Below, piece by piece: positions 1 through 8,767 of a stretch of DNA of 64,000 bases. Under the pieces are notes generated by a model. It was not told the origin of the DNA and ran no database searches. It was given only the letters and a program-made list of their open reading frames with translations. Made by a program: the position numbers and the translations under genes. The first letter of the stretch is position 1. Each line of letters begins with the position of its first letter. The DNA comes from DTU098 sp964498525 (GTDB taxonomy: Bacteria > Bacillota > Desulfotomaculia > Desulfotomaculales > Pelotomaculaceae), in contig CAZCGU010000003.1 of NCBI GenBank assembly GCA_964498525.1, forward strand, positions 124,001-188,000, read 5' to 3'.

Positions 1-1443
1 GTCGACGCTCATATACGGGCTGCCCAGCTTCAGCAGGATAAAGTGCTTGTAGCTCCCCGGCTTATAGACCTGGCTGCCGGTTTTTACGGTAAAAGTGGCG
101 ATGGCGGAGCCCAGCTTTTCCTCTATGTCCTCAAAGGGTCTGGCTTCGGCCAGCACCGGCTTGACCGTATAGTAATAGGTGGTGTCCGGCTCGACGTTCA
201 CATCCGCAAAGGAGGTGCTGGTGATGTAGAAGTCGGTGACGGATATGCCCAGGCTGCTGGAGGAAGTGGACCGGAAAAGCCGGTAACCGAGACCGGAGGC
301 CGGCTGCCACATGATCCGCGAGCCGGATTCAAAGGCTTCCGCGCCGCTGCCGGCGGGTGCGGCCGGGGCCGTCGTCGGTGTAGCCGGCGACGATATTGGA
401 GTTGTTTTGGTCGCAGTCCAGTTATATGAACCGGCATTATTTTGTGTAAATGTGCCGCTTATGCCGACATTGCTGCTGGCGTCCACGCTTAAAGTGCCGG
501 TATAATCCTGACGCAGGCTGCCGGAATCCCACATCCGAGTGAACGTAACGGTGTTTCCGGTAATCAGGCCGTTAATCAGCCTTTCAGTTTTGCCGGCGTC
601 AATACTCACCGTTCCGCTGAATGTGTTTCCCGACTGACTGGTTATCTCAAACGTTCCGCTAGATCTGTTTGCGGTAATATTCCACTTACCCGTCAGATCA
701 TAAGACGCGGTCTGAGCCGTTGCAGCCGTAGTCGTCGGAGCGGTCGGAGCCGGCGTGGCGGGGGTCTGTGTCGATACCGGTGATTCTGTTACCGTAAAGG
801 GTTGGCTGGTGGCGATGCGTGTATATCCGCTATCCTGAAATAATCTGAACTCATACTGCCCCGCCTGTTTGGGGGCCTTTACAGTGTAGCTGCCGGAACT
901 CCCGCTCAGGTATTGATAACTCATATATTGTCGATCTGTATTGCCTGTTTGATAAAGACCAATCCAGGCTTGAGTGCTGGCAGGTCCGTCCGTATAGCTT
1001 GCGGTTACTGATTCATCAGGTTGAACACCGGATCTATCGATACTGATAGAAGGAGCATGGGTTGTTACCGTTATTGTTTGACTTGTGGCTAACTTTTGTG
1101 TATAGCCACCGTCTCCAAACAGCCTGAAGTTATAGGTGCCGACTTCTGTAGATACTTTTACTTTATATGACCCTGATGCATCTTTCAGGTAGACAAAGCT
1201 GATATATTGACGATCTGTATTGCCTGTTTTATAAAAACCAATCCATGCATTTGCGTTATCCACTGAAGGGAAGCTTGCAATAATATCTTCACCGAGCCTC
1301 ACGGTTGTGGCGTTCACGTTAATTGAGGGTGCAGCAAAGCTTTCGGACGCGAAGGCGCCTGCCGACAACAAACACAAAAAAACCGTTGCCAATGCCACCG
1401 CGATAAAACCCGTTATTCTTTTTCTGATCGTTATTCTCCTCAT
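1..1443 (-). CDS. Secreted protein with tandem ~86-residue repeats (3' end beyond window)
   Basis: Reading from an ATG at 1443 (GGAGGG 9 nt upstream) the frame is open to base 1, about 481 residues. Residues 1-31 form a signal peptide (RRITIRKR, hydrophobic stretch, AFA cleavage-like site). Two similar domains follow, roughly residues 40-126 and 130-216, each with a motif AWIGxYxTGNTDRQY and ending in an LATSQ/IATSQ strand. Next come a Thr/Pro/Ala linker, a beta-rich segment (LTGKWNITANRSSGTF), a second linker and a fibronectin-III-like stretch (YYYTVKPV). The last visible residues, LKLGSPYMSVD, resemble the start of a copper-amine-oxidase-N 'stalk' domain, common in surface proteins of this bacterial group; that is an inference. 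Likely exported and wall- or matrix-associated. Ligand unknown. Confidence 0.8.
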   Translation of the reverse strand, partial: MRRITIRKRITGFIAVALATVFLCLLSAGAFASESFAAPSINVNATTVRLGEDIIASFPSVDNANAWIGFYKTGNTDRQYISFVYLKDASGSYKVKVSTEVGTYNFRLFGDGGYTQKLATSQTITVTTHAPSISIDRSGVQPDESVTASYTDGPASTQAWIGLYQTGNTDRQYMSYQYLSGSSGSYTVKAPKQAGQYEFRLFQDSGYTRIATSQPFTVTESPVSTQTPATPAPTAPTTTAATAQTASYDLTGKWNITANRSSGTFEITSQSGNTFSGTVSIDAGKTERLINGLITGNTVTFTRMWDSGSLRQDYTGTLSVDASSNVGISGTFTQNNAGSYNWTATKTTPISSPATPTTAPAAPAGSGAEAFESGSRIMWQPASGLGYRLFRSTSSSSLGISVTDFYITSTSFADVNVEPDTTYYYTVKPVLAEARPFEDIEEKLGSAIATFTVKTGSQVYKPGSYKHFILLKLGSPYMSVD

Positions 1444-1591
1444 TATCATTCTCCCTCCATACCCTACCAACAAAAAATATCGATAGATTTTTTACGATAT
1501 CCCTCACGATCCTTTGTTATGGCAGTATCCGACCACCTCTCTTTACCGGCATACTCTTTATTAGGATAATAGCTTGTTTCTTATAAAACCA

Positions 1592-1641
1592 TCACCCGTA
1601 ACGGGTGTTTATCTGTAAAAGCCCTCACCCGTAACGGGTGA
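1592..1641. repeat. Two copies of a perfect palindrome, 33 nt apart
   Basis: TCACCCGTAACGGGTG occurs at 1592-1607 and again at 1625-1640. Each is a hairpin with CACCCGT/ACGGGTG arms; the second extends to CTCACCCG...CGGGTGAG with further partly paired flanks. They lie in the 424-nt gap between the divergent genes ending at 1443 and starting at 1868. No long T-run follows either, so a terminator is unlikely. A paired operator for a dimeric regulator, possibly the LuxR-type protein at 1868, is possible. Nothing else recognisable was seen in this gap. Confidence 0.6.
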
Positions 1642-1867
1642 GAGCTTTGAAATATCACTGATTTTAAAGGACTGCCAGTATGAAATGAAGAATTAAACAG
1701 TTATACGCGTTGCCGGGTTCCCGGGGCAGGGGTTTTACAGCTTGATTGTAGAAGCTATGGTTTATCAGGCCATGGCGGATAGGCGCTATACAAATAAACT
1801 CCATATCGAGGACTTGTAAGAGGCCGTGTAATTCTGTGACAGGTTTTTATTATAAGGGGTTGGGCCA

Positions 1868-3334
1868 TTGGGAAGCGTTAAAAAAAGCAAACAGTTTTTA
1901 TCAATACCTGTAGATGCGCGCATCCTGTCCATTATCGTGTTTTCCTTATTTTTCGGATGGGTATTGGCCTTCGTTTTTGAGGGACAGGTTTTATACGCCA
2001 TTTATGACCAATATCACCACCTGGACACCCATTCCATGATTTTCGGATCGATCGCCGCCCTTTTTACCGGTTTGGTCGGATGCGGCGTATTTATCAAGAA
2101 GATGAAAGCGGCAAAACGATGGATGCTGTTTTCTTTTACTCTTTGTATTGCGGGCACCGGCGCATTCTTATTTCCCCCCAGCGTCATCTGGAAACCCCTG
2201 CTCCTGTCCATGGCATTTCTGGCCGGCGCCTGCGTGGCTGCCTGGGGGTTTTACTTCAAGGGCTTCACCCCTTCCAATGAACGGATCAAAACCGCAGCCG
2301 AGGTCCTGATTTATTCCAATATCCTGATGATTGTAATAAACGCGGTGGCGATCAACCTGTCCCCCCGGGCAGGCCTGGCCATGTCCATAGTCACGCTTGC
2401 GGTCGCCTTGTTTTTTACCGCCGGACTGCCGGAAGAAGCTCAGAACGAAAAGCAGTCCGGCGCCGCGGACGGCATAGAGCTGGGCAGTCTGGTAAAAACA
2501 CTCGCTTTTCTATGTCTGTTTATCTTCATCATCACCATCAATTCCGGGCTGATGTATCAGGTGATAAACCCCGCCTTTGCCCATCATAAATGGCTGGTGA
2601 GCTGGTATTGGGCAGTGCCCTATATCGTTGCCCTGTATATTATGAAGACCCTTCCGCGCAAGACCGCCCGGACGTACATGCTTTATGTCGCTATTGCCAT
2701 GATCGGTCTTGCTTTTATTGCTTTTATGACCTTTGACCGCTCGGCGGCAAGCTATCTGCTGGTCAACACGCTGATGCTGGGGGCCTGCGGTGTGTTTGAT
2801 CTGTTCTGGTGGAGTATTCTTGGAGAAATGCTTGATTTTGATGAAAACCCGGCGAAGATACTCGGCATAGGGCTGTCTGCGAATGTGCTGGGCGTGCTGT
2901 TTGGCGGTATGCTCGGAAAAGCAATCACCGACCGGGATGTTCAAACTCACGATCCGGCGGTGCTGGCGCTGGTTGTGGTTTTTATCGTCCTCATTATTCT
3001 CCCCTTGCTCCACAAGCAGCTCTCCATGCTGCTTAAAAACTACGCTTATCTCGCGGTATTCTCCGAAATGCCCGCGGACAAGCAAACCGAGGCGGTGAAG
3101 AATGTCGCTGTCATCGGTCAGCTTACAGCGCGTGAAAGCGAAATAGCCGCGCTGCTGGTAAAGGGCCGAACCTATAAGATGATTGCCGACGAGCTGTTTC
3201 TCAGTGAAAACACAGTCAAGTCTCATATTAAGCATATCTATGCAAAATTAAAGATCAGAAGAAAATCAGAGCTGATAAGTCTGGTGACAGAGAATCCTAC
3301 AACTGGAAAAGGTTCTTTTTCTGGAAAAAGCTAA
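1868..3334 (+). CDS. LuxR-type regulator fused to a multi-pass membrane domain
   Basis: 488 residues. Residues 15-400 are very hydrophobic with about 12 predicted membrane segments, like a major facilitator fold. The C-terminal 65 residues are a LuxR/GerE helix-turn-helix: LTARESEIAALLVKGRTYK, then ADELFLSENTVKSHIKHIYAKL. This combination is known as a family of one-component membrane regulators in Clostridia and Actinobacteria. The likely role is sensing or transporting a small molecule at the membrane and acting on nearby promoters. The start is TTG at 1868 with AAGGGG about 8 nt upstream; no better in-frame ATG is close. The target is unknown; the palindromes at 1592-1641 are candidates. 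Confidence 0.85.
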   Translation: MGSVKKSKQFLSIPVDARILSIIVFSLFFGWVLAFVFEGQVLYAIYDQYHHLDTHSMIFGSIAALFTGLVGCGVFIKKMKAAKRWMLFSFTLCIAGTGAFLFPPSVIWKPLLLSMAFLAGACVAAWGFYFKGFTPSNERIKTAAEVLIYSNILMIVINAVAINLSPRAGLAMSIVTLAVALFFTAGLPEEAQNEKQSGAADGIELGSLVKTLAFLCLFIFIITINSGLMYQVINPAFAHHKWLVSWYWAVPYIVALYIMKTLPRKTARTYMLYVAIAMIGLAFIAFMTFDRSAASYLLVNTLMLGACGVFDLFWWSILGEMLDFDENPAKILGIGLSANVLGVLFGGMLGKAITDRDVQTHDPAVLALVVVFIVLIILPLLHKQLSMLLKNYAYLAVFSEMPADKQTEAVKNVAVIGQLTARESEIAALLVKGRTYKMIADELFLSENTVKSHIKHIYAKLKIRRKSELISLVTENPTTGKGSFSGKS

Positions 3335-3535
3335 ATCGATATGCCCTTTTCAAGCCGTGGTCCCTCAGTGCCTCCTGTATTTCAGTTTAAACAGGTTAAA
3401 TATCAAGAGATTGTAGTACGCCGTTTTATTTTTACCCGGCACAACGTAAAAACGGCAAACTATATTTCCACGTGGATCCTTTTCCCCAATTATATTTTGT
3501 CGTAAAATCCGGCACATAACTGCCGTTTCCACGCG
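3335..3535. other. Intergenic stretch without recognised feature
   Basis: AT-rich DNA after the LuxR-type gene. I see no reading frame with family-like content, RNA gene or clear terminator here. Confidence 0.5.
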
Positions 3536-3650
3536 CTATTCCTTTGGCGGCCAGAGGGAGACGGTATTGCCTTCTTCCCAATCTCTGTCGGCCTCTGCAA
3601 TACTTTCCCGCAACTCCAATGGGCGTTCATTTTCAGCTTTTAATTGACAA
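3536..3650 (-). pseudogene. Possible C-terminal remnant of a small acidic protein
   Basis: On the minus strand an open frame reads LKAENERPLELRES, then AEADRDWEEGNTVSLWPPKE, and a stop at 3538-3536. Composition is protein-like (charged, amphipathic, antitoxin-like) but there is no start codon, and its 5' side runs into the promoter of the AbrB gene on the other strand. Best read as a truncated antitoxin-like tail. Could be chance. Confidence 0.3.
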
Positions 3651-3691
3651 AAATTTAAAATGCTGATAAGCTGTAAATACAGCTTATCAGC
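3644..3691 (+). promoter_or_regulatory. Promoter with 14-bp-arm palindromic operator of the AbrB/RelE module
   Basis: TTGACA at 3644-3649 fits a -35 element. A perfect inverted repeat follows: GCTGATAAGCTGTA at 3662-3675 and its complement TACAGCTTATCAGC at 3678-3691, separated by AA. It covers the expected -10/start region and ends two bases before the AAGGAG ribosome binding site. This fits autorepression by the antitoxin or toxin-antitoxin complex. In RNA it would also hide the ribosome site in a hairpin. Confidence 0.65.
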
Positions 3692-3707
3692 TAAGGAGAT
3701 GTTGCAG

Positions 3708-4010
3708 ATGCCGGAGATTATACAGCAGGTGCAAAAACGTATGCTTATCAGTCTGTCTCAGATTGCTAAAAAACTAAATATACGGGAAGGGGATTATATC
3801 GCCTTGGAAGAGCGGGATGGAGGAATTTTTATCAAACCCGTTGCCTGGCACGATAAAAGCCAGGAGTATTTCTGGTCTGAGGTTTGGCAGGAAAAAATGA
3901 AGCAAAGCGCTGACGCCTTAAAAGAAGGACGATACAAAAAGTTTTCCAATGCCGACGAATTCTTAGAGTTCCTTGGGGAAGAAAACAATGCCGACGATAA
4001 TTCTAACTGA
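3708..4010 (+). CDS. AbrB/MazE-type antitoxin
   Basis: 100 residues from ATG 3708, with AAGGAG 9 nt upstream; an ATG at 3699 abuts that site and is less likely. Residues 1-45 are a swapped-hairpin AbrB/SpoVT DNA-binding domain (RMLISLSQIAKKLNIREGDY, IALEERDGGIFIKPV). The C-terminal half (WSEVWQEKMKQSADALKEGR) is the usual toxin-binding tail. The toxin gene at 3988 overlaps by 23 nt, so the two are translationally coupled. Likely autoregulates through the palindrome at 3662-3691. A related pair, same order but diverged, sits at 12706-13241. Confidence 0.85.
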   Translation: MPEIIQQVQKRMLISLSQIAKKLNIREGDYIALEERDGGIFIKPVAWHDKSQEYFWSEVWQEKMKQSADALKEGRYKKFSNADEFLEFLGEENNADDNSN

Positions 4011-4245
4011 CCCTTTTAATAACGACTTTCGGAAGCTGTCACCTGCCGAACGGAAGCAGGCCGGAAAAACCCTGCGTTTTATGGCTATGAATCCAAAACA
4101 TAATTCACTTAAGATTCACCGGATCAAGGGTACGGGGTTTTGGGAAGCTTATGTTAACAAAGATATCAGGATTGTTTTTGAGCAAAACAGCGATACGCTA
4201 ATACTTCACGCTATCGGACATCATGACATTTTACGAAAAATATAG
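3988..4245 (+). CDS. RelE/ParE-superfamily toxin
   Basis: 85 residues. The start is ATG 3988 inside the antitoxin gene, with a GGGGA site about 8 nt before it. Sequence pattern is RelE/YafQ-like: FRKLSPAERKQAGKTLRFMAMNPKHNSLKIHRIKG, then WEAYVNKDIRIVFEQ and a terminal HAIGHHDILRKI. The R-I-x-F/W strand and the C-terminal His-His-Asp/Lys pattern are typical of mRNA-cleaving toxins of this fold. It is coupled to the AbrB-type antitoxin. Whether it is a ribosome-dependent RNase or inactive cannot be told from sequence. Confidence 0.82.
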   Translation: MPTIILTDPFNNDFRKLSPAERKQAGKTLRFMAMNPKHNSLKIHRIKGTGFWEAYVNKDIRIVFEQNSDTLILHAIGHHDILRKI

Positions 4246-4450
4246 ATTGGTTTTACTGCTTCCGAGATTAGATTATCAATGTTCTGATAAATCAATGAAC
4301 CGGGGCAGACAGCGCATCTCTGGCCGGTGGTCAGGCACGCATTATCTGCTGCTGGAAGCATGATCGGGGCCGGCCTTTACCGCAACTTGTGCTCCATCAT
4401 GGCTCCGGCGTTTCGGCATTGGTTTGCCCGGATTGTTCCGCAGGCACCTT

Positions 4451-5563
4451 TTAGTTCCGGTACATGAGGCTGTCGATATAGGCCATAAATTCCTCATAGC
4501 TTTGCTGTGAACCGGCATCATATACGCCATATCCTATGGATAAGCTGATCGGATACGCTTCCTTGTTGCTTCGGTTGAATTTTTCCAGATTGGACTGGAT
4601 GCGCCTTTCTACTTTTTCCACTAATGATATGTCGTCCGTATCCAATATGATACAGAATTCATCCCCGCCGTAGCGGGCGACAAAATCATCCGTTCTTACG
4701 CTAACGCGAATCAGGGAGGCCGTTGCTTGCAGCACCTGATCCCCTACGAAATGCCCAAAGGTATCGTTGATATGTTTAAATTCGTCCAGATCCATTAAAA
4801 TTGCTGAAAAGGATCTTTTTTCATTGCTGTCTTTTATCTTTTGCATCATATAATGATCAAGCTGCCTGCGGTTGTGCAGGCCTGTCAGATAATCCGTATT
4901 CAAACTCTTGTTCTGGATGTTGAAATATACGGTCAATATGGATAGGGTTATGCCTGCCCAGGTTAATGCGCCTCCGCTATATACAAACTGAAACAGTCCG
5001 CCTATGGTTACGGGAATCATAAAAACAACCAATGCCTGACAGAGCTTCTTCTTCATATTTTTTCTGTTGTTCACTACAACCGCCACGCTATAGAAGATGA
5101 GGAAGTAACCCAGGCCAAGATTCACCCAGTACAGCGGACTCCTGTGGAATACATTGGCCGCATCCAGGTAAAAGATCCAGCCCGTAGACAAGCTGATTGT
5201 GCATAGCAGGACGTTCAGTATAAACAGTGCAGCCAGAGGCCTTTTCAACCTTCTGGCATAGTTCATATCCTGATAGATTTGCAGATATACGTAAACGAGC
5301 CAAAGCATGGGCGGTATTATGTCCAGCGAAAGCAGGATCAGGTTAAAGGTTTTATTCATAAAAAAGCTCAGCATACCCGGCTGGCCGTTTGAGAGCACAC
5401 TCAATATATCCAGGAAGATTACCAGGCCGGCATAAAAAACGATCAGGCTAAAGACGTGGTTCTGAGGCAGTTTTTTTTGTAAGGGATGGCGGACATTGAA
5501 ATATATCAGTAACAATATGACTAATGAAAAAACGCTGAGATTGATCCCCTTTGTATACTGCAT
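4451..5563 (-). CDS. Membrane diguanylate cyclase (GGDEF)
   Basis: 370 residues from ATG 5563 (AAAGGA upstream); an in-frame upstream ATG at 5635 has no good ribosome site. Residues 5-210 contain about seven membrane segments, a sensor module of unknown ligand. Residues 218-370 are a GGDEF domain with YGGDEF at 288-293 intact, so it should make c-di-GMP from two GTP. RTDD at 280-283 lies five residues upstream and is a complete RxxD product-inhibition site. Stands alone on the minus strand. No c-di-GMP riboswitch was seen in the window. Confidence 0.9.
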   Translation of the reverse strand: MQYTKGINLSVFSLVILLLIYFNVRHPLQKKLPQNHVFSLIVFYAGLVIFLDILSVLSNGQPGMLSFFMNKTFNLILLSLDIIPPMLWLVYVYLQIYQDMNYARRLKRPLAALFILNVLLCTISLSTGWIFYLDAANVFHRSPLYWVNLGLGYFLIFYSVAVVVNNRKNMKKKLCQALVVFMIPVTIGGLFQFVYSGGALTWAGITLSILTVYFNIQNKSLNTDYLTGLHNRRQLDHYMMQKIKDSNEKRSFSAILMDLDEFKHINDTFGHFVGDQVLQATASLIRVSVRTDDFVARYGGDEFCIILDTDDISLVEKVERRIQSNLEKFNRSNKEAYPISLSIGYGVYDAGSQQSYEEFMAYIDSLMYRN

Positions 5564-6022
5564 CCAGCAGTTTCCTTTCCAAGAAAGCATCTGGACCCCG
5601 TTATATTTCACAGGGCTTAAATGTTTAGTCGACATTTTTAAGTAAAAATTTAAGAAGGGTTATAAATGTAACGGCTCAATATCCTACTTCGTATTAGGAG
5701 ATTGGGACGGCAGGGGGCTTGATTCTAATGGTCCAACGGAAGGCGGGAGGAAAAAATTGAAGGAATATATGGGCCGAAGCATGGAGGCAGCGTTCTTAAG
5801 TTTCAGCTGGGAATAGCCCCCATTCTGGACACCAAACGTATTGCGCCATACAAGCCATGATGCGTTTTTGTTTCCGCTACCCTAAAAAGCCCAAAAGCTG
5901 ATAGTATTGCCTGTCAATATCATGCTGGATATAATGGTCATATCACAGCGAAAGGAGAAGGGAGCTCCATAACTGTGAATTGTTACAGCAGTCCACCAGA
6001 GACATTCACCCAACAAGTATGA
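5564..6022. other. Intergenic region, no gene recognised
   Basis: 459 nt between the diguanylate cyclase start and the acyltransferase fragment. Contains purine-rich stretches that look like ribosome sites without a following coding frame (for example GGGAGG near 5748). Nothing firmer can be supported. Confidence 0.4.
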
Positions 6023-6292
6023 TTATGGGTCCTGGCCCTGGTCGGGCTATCACGCCGCTTTCTCTCTTTCAGCAATCCTTTCCTGGAGTATTTCAACAAA
6101 GCGTCCTATCCTATTTTCATCATTCACCTGGTTGTGATGATCGTCCTGGGCCACTTTGTCACGGAGATGCGCACGGGTATAGTGGCCGGATCTGTTATCC
6201 TGATCCTGTTAATATTTGGCATAACCATTGGGTGTTATGGGTTATTGAAAAGAACAAAGGTGACACGATTTCTGCCGGGTATAAAAAAATAA
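6023..6292 (+). pseudogene. C-terminal fragment of a membrane acyltransferase (OafA/Acyl_transf_3 type)
   Basis: An open frame directly after a TGA at 6020-6022 reads WVLALVGLSRRF, NPFLEYFNKASYPIFIIHL, then a run of hydrophobic residues and ends LKRTKVTRFLPGIKK. ASYPIFIIHLVV is the typical late motif of acyltransferase-3 proteins that O-acylate surface sugars. Only the last ~90 of an expected 350 residues remain and there is no start, so it is a remnant. No second copy was seen in the window. Confidence 0.65.
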
Positions 6293-6557
6293 GGACCCCT
6301 TGTCTGAATACTTATGAAAACAAAATAAAAAGTAAAGACCATAACAAAGATGATAGCCACGGCGGTTAAGAAGTTGTGGCTTCTTGTTGTCAGGATTGTC
6401 AGGAAAACGGGGTTACTGATACGCTTATGCTCTATGTTCATTGATTAATAACTGTGTTAAAATGCAACCAAAGAAGCGGGCATAACAATAATACCGGTGC
6501 TCTGGCAGGCCGGGTGAGAGTCATGGAGAAACGAGTTATAAAGGACTATGAAGGCAG

Positions 6558-7457
6558 ATGATGAACAAAAATAGTTTTATTGTATTTACAGTTATCCTGA
6601 TGCCCCTGACCCTGGTCTTTATCTGCATGCCCCTGCTTCTGCTTATTGCCTTGATAAACAATGACAACCTTCCCGGATACATCTTTCCTGAAGGTCATTT
6701 TGACTTTTTTATCGTTTTGGTGGGGATGTTCACCGCTGTTTTAATTGGGCTGTCCGTTGTCGCCGTCAGGAAATTCGGAGAATATGTGGAAACGGAATAT
6801 GAAGCGAAGAGAGCTGTGGAAAACTTAAAGCAGATCAAACAGCTGGTCGATTCTTCCAGGAAACAGAGACATGATTTCTACCACCAGCTGCAGACGGTTT
6901 ACGGTCTGCTGGAAGGCGGCTTTTTTGACAGAGCCAGGAATTATATAAACAGGATGTTCAGCAGCGTATCAAGAACCGGGGGACTGATCAAAACCGATAA
7001 TTTCAGTATCAGCGCCCTTCTTTACACCAAAACCGGCCTGGCCGAAGCCAGGAACATCGACCTGGAAATAGCCGTTGCCTGCAGCCTCAAAGAGCTGCCT
7101 TTAACGCCTCTTGAATCCAGTTCCCTGCTGGGAAACCTGATTGACAACGCCCTTGAAGCCGTGGAGGAAGAAACCGGAGAACACCGGCAGGTGAAATTAG
7201 AAATCAGCACCGGACACGGGTTGTACGTCATTGCCTGCGTCAACAGGGGCGACCCAATCGCCCCGGAAATCAGAGAAAACATCTTCAAACCGGATTTCAC
7301 CACAAAGGAAGGGCACTCCGGCCTGGGCCTGACCATCGTCAAAGAGATTGTAAATAAATACAGGGGCGCCATCCATCTGAACAGTGACGATCATAACACA
7401 ACCTTTACCGTAACAATACCCATGTCGTCGGTCTTTGACGATGTCGCGCCTTTATAA
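6558..7457 (+). CDS. Spo0B-type sensor histidine kinase
   Basis: 299 residues. Two membrane helices (about 7-34 and 47-72) are followed by a coiled region and a Spo0B-like dimerisation helix RKQRHDFYHQLQTVYGLLEGG with the phospho-acceptor His near 105. The ATPase domain has LLGNLIDNALEAV (N box), TTKEGHSGLGLTIVKEIV (G box). This is the AgrC/CitA-like class that usually feeds LytTR or CitB regulators; the LytTR regulator 43 nt downstream fits. No peptide signal gene or AgrB-like protease is adjacent. Two ATGs lie together at 6558 and 6561; either may be used. Confidence 0.85.
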   Translation: MMNKNSFIVFTVILMPLTLVFICMPLLLLIALINNDNLPGYIFPEGHFDFFIVLVGMFTAVLIGLSVVAVRKFGEYVETEYEAKRAVENLKQIKQLVDSSRKQRHDFYHQLQTVYGLLEGGFFDRARNYINRMFSSVSRTGGLIKTDNFSISALLYTKTGLAEARNIDLEIAVACSLKELPLTPLESSSLLGNLIDNALEAVEEETGEHRQVKLEISTGHGLYVIACVNRGDPIAPEIRENIFKPDFTTKEGHSGLGLTIVKEIVNKYRGAIHLNSDDHNTTFTVTIPMSSVFDDVAPL

Positions 7458-7500
7458 CCATAGTTTTATTTAAAACAAGCAAAGGACAGGGGAATTTTGC

Positions 7501-8265
7501 ATGAGCATAACTGTCTTGATCGCCGAAGATGATCCCGACATGCGGCATGTCATCAAAAAAGTAGTGGAGGAATCCGAAGGCGTAGAGGTTGTCGGGGAAG
7601 CCGGGGACGGAATAGAAGCCTTAAAGTTGATCGAAGAACTGGCGCCCCAAGTGGTTTTTGTGGATATCGACCTGCCGGGGAAAAACGGTGTTGAACTGGC
7701 CCGGGAAATATTCGATATCAACCCGTGGACCTTTATCGTATTCGCCACAGCTTTCAATGAATTCAGGGGGGAGGCCTTCGGCGTTTATGCCTTTGACTAC
7801 ATCGTAAAGCCTTTTAAGATGAACCGTCTCCGGCAGACCATGGAAAGAATAAGACAGGTTATGTCCGGGAAAGCGGCGGCCAGACCCATGCCGGGCCTGG
7901 CAGAACCCAAAGGCGATTTCAACAGGAAACTGTTATTCAGGGAAAACGAGAAGCTTGTTTGTCTAAACCCGGATGAGATCATCTACGTTACCAGGGAAGG
8001 CCGTAAAACAGTGATATATTTTGTCGGCGGGCGGGTCGGGACAAATGAAAATCTCTCTGATCTGGAAGATCAACTGGGAGGATATCCTTTTTTCCGGAGC
8101 CACAAAGGGTTTATCATTAATCTAGGGATGGTCAAAGAATTGATTCCATCCGGTACGAGCAGTTATGAACTGGTTATGGACAACACCAGAAAAAGGCCCT
8201 TGATGACCTTTGAGAAGGTGAAGGAACTGGAAGAAATGCTCAAATCAAAAACTGTCAAGAAGTAG
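7501..8265 (+). CDS. LytTR-family response regulator
   Basis: 254 residues, AAGGACAGGGG ribosome site upstream of ATG 7501. Residues 1-120 are a receiver with acidic pocket EDD at 9-11, phospho-acceptor Asp 55 (VFVDIDLPG) and KPF near 103. Residues 145-250 are a LytTR DNA-binding domain (LNPDEIIYVTREGRKTVIYF, FFRSHKGFIINL). Partner of the kinase at 6558; together they form an operon ended by the terminator at 8274. LytTR regulators usually bind paired direct repeats; no target is obvious here. Confidence 0.9.
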   Translation: MSITVLIAEDDPDMRHVIKKVVEESEGVEVVGEAGDGIEALKLIEELAPQVVFVDIDLPGKNGVELAREIFDINPWTFIVFATAFNEFRGEAFGVYAFDYIVKPFKMNRLRQTMERIRQVMSGKAAARPMPGLAEPKGDFNRKLLFRENEKLVCLNPDEIIYVTREGRKTVIYFVGGRVGTNENLSDLEDQLGGYPFFRSHKGFIINLGMVKELIPSGTSSYELVMDNTRKRPLMTFEKVKELEEMLKSKTVKK

Positions 8266-8273
8266 AAGTAATT

Positions 8274-8303
8274 GAAGGGCCCGGTCGGGCCCTTCAGCTT
8301 TTT
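8274..8303 (+). terminator. Intrinsic terminator of the kinase/LytTR operon
   Basis: GAAGGGCCCG (8274-8283) pairs perfectly with CGGGCCCTTC (8286-8295), followed by AGCTTTTT. Strong 10-bp GC-rich stem just after the stop codon. Confidence 0.85.
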
Positions 8304-8430
8304 ATAATCAATCAGACATGAATTTAAGGAATATAGACAAGATTTTGAAGCTTTTGGACAAAAGCCATAGACTTGTTTCCGTATTCATGATATTTCTGTT
8401 AAAAAGATGATAAATGAATGAGGGCTTTGC

Positions 8431-8685
8431 CTGGATGCCGACACCTTTGTCCACGGGAAAGCGGCTAAACGCATGCAAGTGCAGATGGAGGCCGTGCGGC
8501 AGGCGGGTGAGCCGATAATAACGGGCTTTGACCCGTCCACCCTGGCCGCCGATTTGGCCCCACTGGGCTTGCGGCTCCGCGAGAACTTGAGCCCGGCCGA
8601 CATCCAGGAACGCTATTTCCGGGGGCGTACAGACGGCTATTATGCCTGCGAGCATGCCCACCTTGCCCGGGCCGTGGTCGCATAG
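8431..8685 (+). pseudogene. C-terminal fragment duplicating the methyltransferase at 8768
   Basis: 85 codons reading LDADTFVHGKAAKR, then TGFDPSTLAADLAPLGLRLR, SPADIQERYFRGRTDGYYAC and a stop. It matches the last ~84 residues of the complete protein at 8768-9688 with about 75-80 percent identity by eye. There is no catalytic domain and no proper start. It lies directly upstream in the same orientation, so it is either what is left of a tandem duplication or a copied fragment. Confidence 0.8.
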
Positions 8686-8767
8686 CGCGGTACGCAATCC
8701 CTGGCGCCTTGTCTGGTTTTTATTGTTCCCATTCGCAAATTCACCAAATTGATAAGGAGGTATTAAA

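Noticed and set aside
2510..3235. Long (241-codon) minus-strand open frame
   Set aside because: It lies antisense inside the LuxR/membrane regulator gene; composition (many His, Gln, Arg) is that of a shadow frame.
4246..4450. Possible c-di-GMP riboswitch or small RNA beside the diguanylate cyclase
   Set aside because: No GEMM core sequence or stable conserved stem was found on either strand.
6235..6441. Minus-strand 68-codon hydrophobic frame near the kinase, considered as a signal peptide or small membrane protein
   Set aside because: It overlaps the acyltransferase fragment on the other strand; its hydrophobic look comes from the complement of AT-rich sequence, and no ribosome site precedes it.
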